A stretch of DNA of 64,000 nucleotides, taken from assembly GCF_000739375.1 (NCBI RefSeq), contig NZ_CP006704.1, positions 2,728,001 to 2,792,000 of the forward strand, read 5' to 3'. The stretch comes from Comamonas testosteroni TK102 (lineage in GTDB: Bacteria > Pseudomonadota > Gammaproteobacteria > Burkholderiales > Burkholderiaceae_C). Within the stretch, counting starts at the first letter, position 1. Each line of letters begins with the position of its first letter. The notes under the pieces are model-generated. The model saw only the letters and a program-made list of their open reading frames with translations. It was not told where the DNA came from and did no database searches. A program made the translations under genes and the position numbers. Positions 1-6,811 of the stretch are shown piece by piece.

Positions 1-13
1 AAGGAGAATTCCT

Positions 14-718
14 ATGCGATTCAAGCGACCGCAGGTGCGCTACGCCGATACGCCGCAGCCTGCCACCCCGTACCAATCCGCCGCGCAGGTATGGGACGAC
101 CGCATCGGCTCGGCCCGCGTGCAGGCCAAGAACTGGCGATTCATGGCCTTTGGCTGCCTGACGCTCGCGCTGCTGATGGCCGGTGGCCTGGTGTGGCGCT
201 CGGCGCAATCCATCGTCACGCCCTATGTCATCGAAGTCGATCAGTCGGGGCAGGTGCGCGCCGTCGGCGAAGCCGCCACGCCGTACCGGCCCGCCGATGC
301 GCAGATCGCGCACCACCTGGCGCGCTTCGTGACGCTGGTGCGCTCGCTGTCCATCGACCCCATCGTGGTGCGGCAGAACTGGCTGGATGCCTACGACTAC
401 ACCACCGACAAGGGCGCGGCGGTGCTCAACGACTACGCCAGCAAGAACGATCCGTTCGCCCGCATCGGCAAGGAGTCGGTGACGGTGCAGATCACCAGCG
501 TTGTCCGCGCCAGCGACACGTCTTTCAACGTGCGCTGGACGGAACAGCGGTTCGTCAACGGTGCCGCCGCTGGCACCGAGCGGTGGAACGCCGTGCTTTC
601 CACTGTCCTGCAAACCCCGCGCACCGAACAGCGCCTGCGCAAGAACCCGCTGGGTATCTACGTCAATGGCCTGTCGTGGAGCCGCGAACTGGATTCTTCC
701 GAAGGAGCCAAGCCATGA
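14..718 (+). CDS. trbF: Conjugal transfer protein TrbF (VirB8-like)
   Basis: A 234-residue inner-membrane assembly protein of the Trb mating-pair formation (type IV secretion) apparatus. It has a short cytoplasmic N-terminus, one membrane segment at about residues 43-62 and a periplasmic VirB8/TrbF domain, the expected architecture and length. An AAGGAG ribosome site lies at 1-6. Its stop overlaps the trbG start by four bases (ATGA), so the two are translationally coupled. It is the first complete gene in the window; trbL would be expected just upstream, out of view. In the family the protein bridges the core complex and the secretion channel by contacting TrbG and TrbI homologues. Confidence 0.93.
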   Translation: MRFKRPQVRYADTPQPATPYQSAAQVWDDRIGSARVQAKNWRFMAFGCLTLALLMAGGLVWRSAQSIVTPYVIEVDQSGQVRAVGEAATPYRPADAQIAHHLARFVTLVRSLSIDPIVVRQNWLDAYDYTTDKGAAVLNDYASKNDPFARIGKESVTVQITSVVRASDTSFNVRWTEQRFVNGAAAGTERWNAVLSTVLQTPRTEQRLRKNPLGIYVNGLSWSRELDSSEGAKP

Positions 719-1719
719 ATGCACTTTTCCGTAAATCCGTTTTGCCGTTGATCCTGCTGGCCTCGACTGTTCTGTTCTCGGGCTGCGCCTCGCAGGGCAA
801 GCCGCCGCCGTCCATCTCGCTCGATGAGCCGGTGCAGGCGCTACCGCTGCCGGAACCGCCCGCGCCGGTGGAAGTGGTCGCCGTGCCTGAACCCTTGGCG
901 CTGCCTGCGCAGTTGAAGCCGCTGCCAGGAACGGATGAATCCAAGCCCGTGCCGGAACCGGCCGACGAAACCGTGCGTGTCTCGCGTGCGAATGCCGAGG
1001 CGCGCATTGCGCCGACCCGCGAGGGCTACGTCAATGCGATTCAGGTGTGGCCCTTCACCGATGGCGCGCTCTACCAAGTCTATGCCGCGCCGGGGCGCGT
1101 GACCGTGGTTTCGCTCCAGCCTGGCGAGGAACTGGTGACGGTGGCCGCAGGCGATACCGTGCGCTGGATCGTCGGCGACACGTCCAGCGGCAGCGGCGAC
1201 GCGCTGCGCGTCAATGTGCTGGTCAAGCCGATCCGCTCGGGCCTCAAAACAAACTTGGTCATCACCACCAGCCGCCGGACGTACCTGCTGGAGCTGACCT
1301 CGACGGAAAAGGCATGGATGGCGTCGGTGTCCTGGGACTACCCGAAAGACCGGATGCTGGCCTTGCAGCGCCAGTCGCAGGCGGCCAGCGCCGCCGCGCC
1401 AGTCGATACCGGCTTGTCGCTGGAGAAGATCCGCTTCCGCTACGCGGTCAGCGGCAGCAATCCGCCGTGGAAGCCGCTGCGCGCCTTCGATGACGGCGAG
1501 AAGGTCTACATCCAGTTCCCCGCGGGCATCGCCCAGGGGGAGCTGCCGCCGCTGTTCGTGATCGGCGCGCAGGGTGACGGGCAACTGGTGAACTACCGCT
1601 TCCGTTTGCCGTACTACATCGTGGATCGGCTGTTCGGCGCGGCCGAACTGCGCCTGGGCGGTGATGGTGGTGACGTGGTACGCATCGAGCGCACCGATGG
1701 CGTGGCGCGGAGGAACTGA
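715..1719 (+). CDS. trbG: Conjugal transfer protein TrbG (VirB9-like)
   Basis: 334 residues. The N-terminus is a lipoprotein signal with a lipobox-like LFSGC, then a Pro/Glu-rich linker and a C-terminal VirB9/TrbG/CagX-type beta domain from about residue 95 to the end. In the family this protein forms the outer-membrane part of the type IV secretion core complex with TrbI. I chose the ATG at 715 because it overlaps the trbF stop (ATGA); the frame stays open far upstream but that part is antisense-like filler inside trbF. Only two bases separate its stop from trbI, consistent with one operon. Confidence 0.93.
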   Translation: MNALFRKSVLPLILLASTVLFSGCASQGKPPPSISLDEPVQALPLPEPPAPVEVVAVPEPLALPAQLKPLPGTDESKPVPEPADETVRVSRANAEARIAPTREGYVNAIQVWPFTDGALYQVYAAPGRVTVVSLQPGEELVTVAAGDTVRWIVGDTSSGSGDALRVNVLVKPIRSGLKTNLVITTSRRTYLLELTSTEKAWMASVSWDYPKDRMLALQRQSQAASAAAPVDTGLSLEKIRFRYAVSGSNPPWKPLRAFDDGEKVYIQFPAGIAQGELPPLFVIGAQGDGQLVNYRFRLPYYIVDRLFGAAELRLGGDGGDVVRIERTDGVARRN

Positions 1720-1721
1720 CC

Positions 1722-2990
1722 ATGAGCCAGGACGACACTCCCGACCTCGCCACGCCGAAGGCTGGCAAGGTAGCGCCCGAGGCGGTGGCGCTGCGCGCCC
1801 AGCCGCGCCCGGTCACGCGCTTGAACCGGCGCGTGCTGGCCATCCTTGCCGGCGGCCTGTCGCTCGCCGTGCTCGCGGCGCTGATGTGGTCGTTACAACC
1901 ACAGCGACGCGGGGCCAATGAGCAGGCCGAGCTTTACAACGTGGATCGCGTCTCCAAGTCTGAAGGGCTGGACGCGCTGCCGGCGGACTACTCTAAGCTG
2001 CCGCCGAAGGTGCCGGAGCTGGGGCCACCGCTGCCGGGCGACCTTGGCCCGGCCATCGTGAAGTCGCAGCAGCCGGTGACGGCCGCTTATGCGGCCCCCG
2101 GCCATGATCCCAACGACGCGCTGCGCAAGGAAGCCGAAGCGGCAGCGGCATCGTCGGTGTTCTTCCGCTCGGGTTCGCAGAAGGCCGCGCCGGTAGCGCA
2201 GACGCAAGTGGCCGCTGCGCCGGGCTTCGCCGCCAATGCGGCGTTCGACCCACTGGCGGCTGGCCCGGCCTCGACGGCGGCCCAGCCTGCCGACCCGACC
2301 GCCGTGCAGAACCGGCAAGACCAGAAAGAGGCATTCCAGAAAGGCGGTGCCACGGAAACACGCAATTCCGGCAACCTGACCCTGCCGTCTTCGCCGTATC
2401 AGGTCATGGCCGGAACCGTGGTCGCAGGTGCCTTGGTGACGGGCATCAAGTCCGATCTACCGGGCGACGTGATCGCCACGGTGACGGAGCCGGTCTATGA
2501 CACGGCCACCGGCAAGTTCCTGCTGATCCCGCAGGGTTCGCGCATCCTCGGGCGCTACAACAGCCAGGTCAGCTACGGACAGAGCCGCGTGCAGGTGGTG
2601 TGGAACCGGATCATCCTGCCGGACACGTCTTCGCTCACACTCGACAACCTGGCCGGCACCGACCCGGCCGGCTATGCCGGCCTGGAAGACGATGTTGATT
2701 GGCATTGGGATCGCATCTTTGCCGGCGCGGCGCTGACGACGCTGCTGGGCGTCGGTGCCGAGCTGGCGGCGCCGGAGAACCGACAGGACGGTGATCGCGT
2801 CATCATCGCCGGCCGCGATAGCGCCCAGGACAGCATCAATCAGGTCGGCCAGGAGATGACCCGGCGCAACCTCAACATCCAGCCCACCTTGACGGAGCGC
2901 CCCGGCTTGCCGGTACGCATCATCGTCAATCGGGATCTGGTGTTGCGGCCGTACCAGCCGCTTTTCTTCAACAGGGGGGCTTCACGATGA
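1722..2990 (+). CDS. trbI: Conjugal transfer protein TrbI (VirB10-like)
   Basis: 422 residues. It has a cytoplasmic N-terminus, one membrane helix at about residues 37-57, a long Ala/Pro-rich periplasmic linker (about 60-200) and a C-terminal TrbI/VirB10 domain (about 210-415). VirB10 proteins span both membranes and gate the type IV secretion channel. Length and layout match IncP/Tn4371-type TrbI. The ATGA overlap with the next small gene shows coupling. The C-terminal domain looks intact, so this part of the transfer apparatus is probably functional. Confidence 0.94.
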   Translation: MSQDDTPDLATPKAGKVAPEAVALRAQPRPVTRLNRRVLAILAGGLSLAVLAALMWSLQPQRRGANEQAELYNVDRVSKSEGLDALPADYSKLPPKVPELGPPLPGDLGPAIVKSQQPVTAAYAAPGHDPNDALRKEAEAAAASSVFFRSGSQKAAPVAQTQVAAAPGFAANAAFDPLAAGPASTAAQPADPTAVQNRQDQKEAFQKGGATETRNSGNLTLPSSPYQVMAGTVVAGALVTGIKSDLPGDVIATVTEPVYDTATGKFLLIPQGSRILGRYNSQVSYGQSRVQVVWNRIILPDTSSLTLDNLAGTDPAGYAGLEDDVDWHWDRIFAGAALTTLLGVGAELAAPENRQDGDRVIIAGRDSAQDSINQVGQEMTRRNLNIQPTLTERPGLPVRIIVNRDLVLRPYQPLFFNRGASR

Positions 2991-3256
2991 CGACGCGCAA
3001 GCTGCGGCTGGGGCCGCTGCCGAAAACGGAATCCACGAAGCTGACTTTTGCCTGCCCGGCCAGCCTGAAAGCCGACCTCGACCGCTACGCCGCGCTGCAC
3101 GCGCAGACGTATGGCGAAGCGGTCGATGCGGCGACATTGATCCCGCACATGCTGGAAGCGTTCATGGCGCGAGATCGGGGATTCAGGAAGGCGCGCGCGG
3201 GCAAGCCGCTGCCAGCACGGACGGCGACACCAGCCATGCCAAATACTGGCCCCTGA
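2987..3256 (+). CDS. DUF2274 domain protein at the end of the trb operon
   Basis: 89 residues, cytosolic, no signal. It matches the DUF2274 type that habitually follows trbI in integrative conjugative elements: basic N-terminus with RLGPLPK, then a ribbon-helix-helix-like stretch with ASLKADLDRYA, then MLEAFM and a basic tail. The role is unknown; the similarity to small DNA-binding folds hints at regulation of transfer, which is inference. It overlaps trbI by four bases and is followed at once by a hairpin terminator, so it closes the operon. Confidence 0.85.
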   Translation: MTTRKLRLGPLPKTESTKLTFACPASLKADLDRYAALHAQTYGEAVDAATLIPHMLEAFMARDRGFRKARAGKPLPARTATPAMPNTGP

Positions 3257-3260
3257 AACG

Positions 3261-3297
3261 AAAACCCGCCATCGTGGGCGGGTTCCGCTTGTTTTTC
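3261..3297 (+). terminator. Hairpin terminator after the trb operon
   Basis: Inverted repeat AACCCGCC (3263-3270) with GGCGGGTT (3277-3284), six-base loop, followed by a T-rich tract reaching 3297. It sits five bases after the last trb-operon stop. An imperfect second stem (GTAC...GTAC, about 3311-3360) lies between it and the convergent abortive-infection gene. Confidence 0.7.
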
Positions 3298-3362
3298 TGG
3301 GATTGTCAGACGTACACCGCTTCACCCATCATGTCATTTAATCGGTGCGTGAGGCGGTACGT

Positions 3363-4148
3363 TCATCGAGTTGCCAGCATCCTGAGTAACAAGGATGACC
3401 ATTTGATGGCGTCATAGACCAGGGCGGCAATGACGGGTTTGGTTCCATGCACGTCGCCCATGTCGGCCCGCAGCTTTTGCATCACGAAGGCCGCCTGGTT
3501 CAAGGAACCGTCGATGTTGGCAGACAGTGGCTTGTAGTCGGGCTCAGCCCAGCCGATGTCGGTCAACTCACCGATCAGGCGGTCTTTCACCTGCAAGGCA
3601 TCGAGAGACTTCCTGATGCGCTCCTGAAATGACGCCTTGCCTGCATCGCCCAGACCGTGGCGGCTGTAAATGTCGCTGGTCACGGCATCGAGAGCACCGC
3701 AGGCCGCAGACAACGCGCCGCTGAGGTCGCCATCACGCAGCCTAGTGGCCGCTTTCTGGATGTCTGCCGCTGCGGCGTCGGGGAGGCTGGCCAACTCGGC
3801 AACATCGAAAATCTCGATAGGTATGAGTGCCGTACCGGAGAACTTCCAGCCCACCCTGGACAGCACACGTTCCAGTTCCTCAATGACGTCGGGCTTACGG
3901 CGCATCATTTCTTCGCAGCAGATGGAGACAAAGGCGCTGCGGCGCTTGTCGTCCATTGCGCCGACCTGCCTGTCGATCTCGCTCAAGAGCTGCGATTTCG
4001 AGGCGCCGTTCTGCGGTTTCTGTTCGAGGTGTGCAAGCCTGGACATATCTAGGTCGCCGTAGCCGACGATCTGCTTAATGTCACCGAAAGTGAACTTTTC
4101 AGTCAGTGTCGAGCGGACTGGCCCCCACGGAATGGACTGTGCTGACAT
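3363..4148 (-). CDS. Abortive infection family protein (Abi C-terminal domain)
   Basis: 261 residues, cytosolic. The C-terminal half (about 135-255) reads like the Abi_C domain of abortive-infection proteins: helical, with an ACGALDAVTSDI segment and a conserved-looking DVHG near residue 232. The N-terminal half is helical and I do not recognise it. Start chosen at the ATG with GGAG eight bases upstream. Such proteins act in phage-triggered growth arrest, but target and trigger are unknown here. It is cargo between the trb genes and the integrase and convergent with the trb operon. The family call is by pattern, not by search. Confidence 0.7.
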   Translation of the reverse strand: MSAQSIPWGPVRSTLTEKFTFGDIKQIVGYGDLDMSRLAHLEQKPQNGASKSQLLSEIDRQVGAMDDKRRSAFVSICCEEMMRRKPDVIEELERVLSRVGWKFSGTALIPIEIFDVAELASLPDAAAADIQKAATRLRDGDLSGALSAACGALDAVTSDIYSRHGLGDAGKASFQERIRKSLDALQVKDRLIGELTDIGWAEPDYKPLSANIDGSLNQAAFVMQKLRADMGDVHGTKPVIAALVYDAIKWSSLLLRMLATR

Positions 4149-4200
4149 TGGTTTTCTCCGTATCGTCGAGCTTCTTGCTCATGTGATGCGCTCCCGGCAC

Positions 4201-4524
4201 TCAGAGCACGGCTTCCAGGCCCTTGCGTTCGATGATGTCCAGCAGCTTCTGCGACGGGCCGCTGGGGCGCTTGTCGCCCACTTCCCACTTGCGGACGGTG
4301 GACGCGCTGGTGTTGAGCACCGAGGCCAGCACGGCCTGGCTCAGTTGCAGGCGCTCGCGCAGCGCCTTGATCCTGGCGGCATCGTAGTCCTGCACCGGCT
4401 CCAGGCACAGCAGGTCGTACTTCTGCATCTTGCGCTTGTCGATGAACCCCAGGCGGTGCAGGTCGCGGGCGCCTTCATGCACCGCTTCCAGAATTCGGCT
4501 CTTGGGTTGGGTTTTTTCAGTCAT
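4201..4524 (-). CDS. HigA/NadS-like helix-turn-helix antitoxin
   Basis: 107 residues. A C-terminal Cro/C1-type helix-turn-helix (about 58-100) contains LQLSQAVLA followed by STVRKWE, the usual recognition-helix pattern. It is encoded after the RelE/HigB-like toxin, with which it overlaps by eight bases; toxin-first order is typical of HigBA-type modules. It should neutralise the toxin and repress the operon from the promoter upstream of the toxin. Start is the ATG overlapping the toxin end; the frame is open further upstream but only as antisense-like sequence inside the toxin gene. Confidence 0.87.
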   Translation of the reverse strand: MTEKTQPKSRILEAVHEGARDLHRLGFIDKRKMQKYDLLCLEPVQDYDAARIKALRERLQLSQAVLASVLNTSASTVRKWEVGDKRPSGPSQKLLDIIERKGLEAVL

Positions 4525-4888
4525 CGGTGATCTCCAGCAAAGTGCCGTCGGCAGCGGCTGCATCCAGTTGCGCGGCCGTGCGCTCCAACAAATCGGCGGC
4601 GTAGTCCTGCAAGGCTTGCAGCTCGGCGTCGCTGATGTTGTCCCGCTCGTTTTTCTCAAACCCGAATACGAAGAACCAGCGGTTGCCCTTGTTGGTGGCG
4701 ACCAGCGTTCTCACTCCGCCGCGCTTGCCGCGCCCGGCCAATCCGATGCGTTTCTTCACCACGCCACCGCCGAGGTCAGCGTCGATCAGCCCGGCGGCCA
4801 TCTCAAGGACAGCCTTGCGCAGATCAGAATCGCTCAATGCCGTCTTGCGCATCCACCGCTGGAAGTGACGGGTTTTGAAGATGTGCAT
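4517..4888 (-). CDS. RelE/HigB-family toxin
   Basis: 123 residues. Fold cues of the RelE family (Pfam RelE type used in HigB-like modules): an N-terminal FKTRHFQRWMRK strand-helix, a central basic GLAGRGKRGGVRTL strand, and WFFVFGFEKNERDNI. Members are mRNA interferases that cut ribosome-bound mRNA; activity here is inferred. I prefer the second in-frame start (ATG at 4888) because it begins at the conserved fold. The toxin is followed by its overlapping antitoxin. The pair probably stabilises the conjugative element in its host. Confidence 0.87.
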   Translation of the reverse strand: MHIFKTRHFQRWMRKTALSDSDLRKAVLEMAAGLIDADLGGGVVKKRIGLAGRGKRGGVRTLVATNKGNRWFFVFGFEKNERDNISDAELQALQDYAADLLERTAAQLDAAAADGTLLEITDD

Positions 4889-4904
4889 CGCTGTTCTCAC
4901 TATA

Positions 4905-4915
4905 CCACCAAGTGG
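4905..4915. promoter_or_regulatory. Candidate autoregulation operator of the toxin-antitoxin operon
   Basis: Inverted repeat CCAC-CAA-GTGG lies 17-27 bases upstream of the toxin start and overlaps a TATAGT-like -10 on the minus strand. A small palindrome over the promoter is what a helix-turn-helix antitoxin would bind. No binding evidence is available. Confidence 0.45.
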
Positions 4916-4918
4916 CAT

Positions 4919-5235
4919 GAATTGTCCATGAAGGGATGGACGCTGCCAGAGCGTTGGGCAGCCTCGCTTGCCGTGGCAGGTGCAGCCCGCCCAAGCCCGC
5001 CCAGTAGAACGAAGCCGGTCAGTTCAAGCGGCACCGCGGGCGTCCATCCGCAAATGATGGAAGGATGCCGCAGGCTGGCGCGGCCGGAAACTCGCTGGGG
5101 CGTGTTCCGGCGTAGTGGCCGACTGTTTGCGCCCAGGCGAATTGTCGTATCGGTGATACGACAATCCGGCGCCGGGTGCGGTCGGGAATTGTCGCGACAC
5201 TGTCACGACAATTCCCCGCAGGGCTTGGGCTGGCA
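4919..5235. other. Gene-free stretch between toxin-antitoxin module and integrase
   Basis: 317 bases with no convincing reading frame. The left half shows nothing recognisable. The right end holds two closely spaced, related hairpins (5141-5165 and 5185-5215) next to the integrase stop codon. Confidence 0.6.
5141..5215. repeat. Two related tandem hairpins beside the integrase 3' end
   Basis: First palindrome: ATTGTCGTATC (5141-5151), loop GGT, GATACGACAAT (5155-5165), perfect 11-bp arms. Second: GGAATTGTCGCGAC (5185-5198), loop ACT, GTCACGACAATTCC (5202-5215), 14-bp arms with one mismatch. Both share ATTGTCG/CGACAAT, have three-base loops, and their centres are 47 bp apart. Neither has a T-tract, so they are more likely protein-binding sites (excisionase, partition or relaxase type) than terminators. 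Confidence 0.7.
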
Positions 5236-6525
5236 TTACGCGGCTTCCAGCTTTTCCAGCAGTTCGGGCGAACGCTTGAGCAGCTTGAACAGTTCGGCCA
5301 GCGCCTGCGGAAGTTCCGGCGCTTCCTCGGCCTTCGCTGGCGCGGCCTGCTGGCCGCTGGCGATCAGCTTGCGCAGCTTCGCCACCACGTCGCTGGCCTC
5401 GCGTTCTTCCTGATCCTGGGTGTGGACGTAGCGCATGAACATGCCCACGGTCTTGTGCGCCGTCAGCGCCATGCCCACCTTGATCGGCACGCCGGAATTG
5501 GCAATGTCAGTCGCCGAGCGGTGGCGGATGCCGTGGGTGCCGACATGCGCCAGACCGGCGCGCTTGGCGATCATGACCCACGCATGGTAGTAAACGCCCT
5601 TGGACATGGGCCGCTTGTGGTCGCGTGCGGCCGTGATGACGTAGGGCGAATCCTCGTAGCGCGTGGCATGGGTCAGCAGCCGCTGCGCTTCCTCGCTCAT
5701 GGGCTTGGACATGGGGCCGGTCTTGCTGTCCGGCCAGTTAATGCGGCGGTTCTCGAAGTCGATCCAGTCCCATTGGAGAGCGAGGACTTCCGACATGCGT
5801 GCCGCGAACTCGAATTGCAGGCGGATCGCCAGCAGGGTTTCGGGGCGGACGGTGCGCTCGATTTCCGCTTGGTCGAGGTAGCCGAACAGCTTGCCCATTT
5901 CCTCGTCGGTGATGAGCCGCGATTCGCCCTTCTCGGGCAGCCCCTTGATGTGGCGGCACGGATTGGAGCCTTCGGGCCGGTAGCCCCACACTTCGGCCAG
6001 GTTGAACATCACCCGCAGCAGCGAGTAGGTGCGATTGCCGCAGGTCGGGATGTGCTCCATCTTCTTCATCATCGCGGCAATGTCGGCGCGCTTGACCTCG
6101 GAGACTTTGAGCTTGCCGAGCTTCGGGATGATGTGGTTGTCGATGTAGGTCTGGTAGGTCTTCTGCGACGACTTCTTGTTGTGGCGCTTGGAGTGCTCGT
6201 CCATGAATCGCTTGCACAACTCCTTCATCGTCGGCACCTTGCGCGCCTCGGTCTTGGCCGCTCCAGGGTCGCGGCCCTGGCGGACTTCCGCCAGCCAGTT
6301 CTGCGCCTTGGCGCGGGCCTGCTCGACGGTCAGTTCGCCGAACAGGCCGAGCGAGGGCTTGCGGCGGTCGCCGGCATTGGTACGGTACTGGAGCATGAAC
6401 ACCTTGCGCCCGGCAGGCGTGACCTTGCAGAGAAAGCCGGGCACGAGGGTGTCGCGCAGTTCAACGTCGTGGGCTTCGGGTTCCGCCGAATCGACCACGG
6501 ATTTGGTGAGCTTGATCTTGGCCAT
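5236..6525 (-). CDS. int: P4-type tyrosine integrase of the conjugative element
   Basis: 429 residues. N-terminal DUF4102-type arm-binding domain (about 1-90), SAM-like core-binding domain (about 98-190) and C-terminal catalytic domain (about 205-385). All catalytic residues are visible: R243 (AARMSEVL), K268, H331 and R334 (HGIRH), H357 (TAHKT), nucleophile Y366 (FMRYVH). After the catalytic domain comes an Ala/Glu-rich tail. It should integrate and excise the element by site-specific recombination. It reads inward from the element border, starting about 170 bp from the receptor fragment. P4-type integrases usually target tRNA 3' ends; here the flank is a protein gene. Confidence 0.95.
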   Translation of the reverse strand: MAKIKLTKSVVDSAEPEAHDVELRDTLVPGFLCKVTPAGRKVFMLQYRTNAGDRRKPSLGLFGELTVEQARAKAQNWLAEVRQGRDPGAAKTEARKVPTMKELCKRFMDEHSKRHNKKSSQKTYQTYIDNHIIPKLGKLKVSEVKRADIAAMMKKMEHIPTCGNRTYSLLRVMFNLAEVWGYRPEGSNPCRHIKGLPEKGESRLITDEEMGKLFGYLDQAEIERTVRPETLLAIRLQFEFAARMSEVLALQWDWIDFENRRINWPDSKTGPMSKPMSEEAQRLLTHATRYEDSPYVITAARDHKRPMSKGVYYHAWVMIAKRAGLAHVGTHGIRHRSATDIANSGVPIKVGMALTAHKTVGMFMRYVHTQDQEEREASDVVAKLRKLIASGQQAAPAKAEEAPELPQALAELFKLLKRSPELLEKLEAA

Positions 6526-6530
6526 AAATA

Positions 6531-6638
6531 TTCCTAGGGATGACCGATTCCAGGGGCCAAGTAGGAGCCTGGCGAACGGGAATCAGGTCGGGTTGCAGAA
6601 AGCACCGGGATATGGTGAATCCGCGTCATCCCTAGGAA
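6531..6638. repeat. Perfect 14-bp inverted repeat upstream of the integrase
   Basis: TTCCTAGGGATGAC (6531-6544) and its exact reverse complement GTCATCCCTAGGAA (6625-6638) enclose 80 bp between the integrase start and the element border. Perfect arms this far apart suggest a pair of protein-binding sites, for example integrase arm sites or an autoregulatory loop, rather than a hairpin. The integrase promoter must lie between or near them. Confidence 0.7.
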
Positions 6639-6693
6639 AACTCGCTGCGGCGAGGGCTGGCGTAGTCCCGCGTATCTCGGTGCGGAACATATG

Positions 6694-6801
6694 GTCAAAC
6701 TGTTCGACAAGACGTACTACAAGACGGTTGGAACCTCGGGCAGCGGCAACTGGTATGGCGAGCCGCGCAGCGTGCTGCTGACCTTGCGTGGCGCATTCTG
6801 A
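6694..6801 (+). pseudogene. 3' remnant of a TonB-dependent siderophore receptor gene
   Basis: The last 35 codons of a receptor remain in frame to a TGA at 6799: LFDKTYYKTVG, then GNWYGEPRSVLLTL and terminal GAF, which is the closing pair of beta strands and C-terminal aromatic residue of FpvA/FoxA-type receptors. Upstream of about 6694 the translation no longer resembles a receptor. The next genes (PepSY, DUF3649, DUF3325) are the usual partners of such a receptor, so the remnant is the tail of the original first gene of that operon, cut by the conjugative element. The 5' part may lie at the element's other end. Confidence 0.85.
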
Positions 6802-6811
6802 GCGGGCCGAC

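Larger units (their letters stand above)
1..6690. mobile_element. Right-hand end of an integrative conjugative element (trb genes, cargo, integrase)
   Basis: Seen: trbF-trbG-trbI-DUF2274 running right, then leftward abortive-infection and toxin-antitoxin genes, then a leftward tyrosine integrase, after which the sequence switches to the severed 3' end of a TonB receptor gene and normal chromosomal genes. Mating-pair genes next to an edge integrase are the standard layout of an integrative conjugative element, and an integrase reading inward from the border fits. The other end lies before base 1. The exact junction is not resolvable here: receptor homology starts at about 6694, so I place the border at or just left of that. 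No att direct repeat can be shown without the other end. Confidence 0.85.

Noticed and set aside
4068..4181. Small minus-strand frame starting MSKKLDDTEK ahead of the Abi-like gene
   Set aside because: It overlaps the start of the Abi gene in another frame and lacks a domain; it could at most be a coupling leader peptide.
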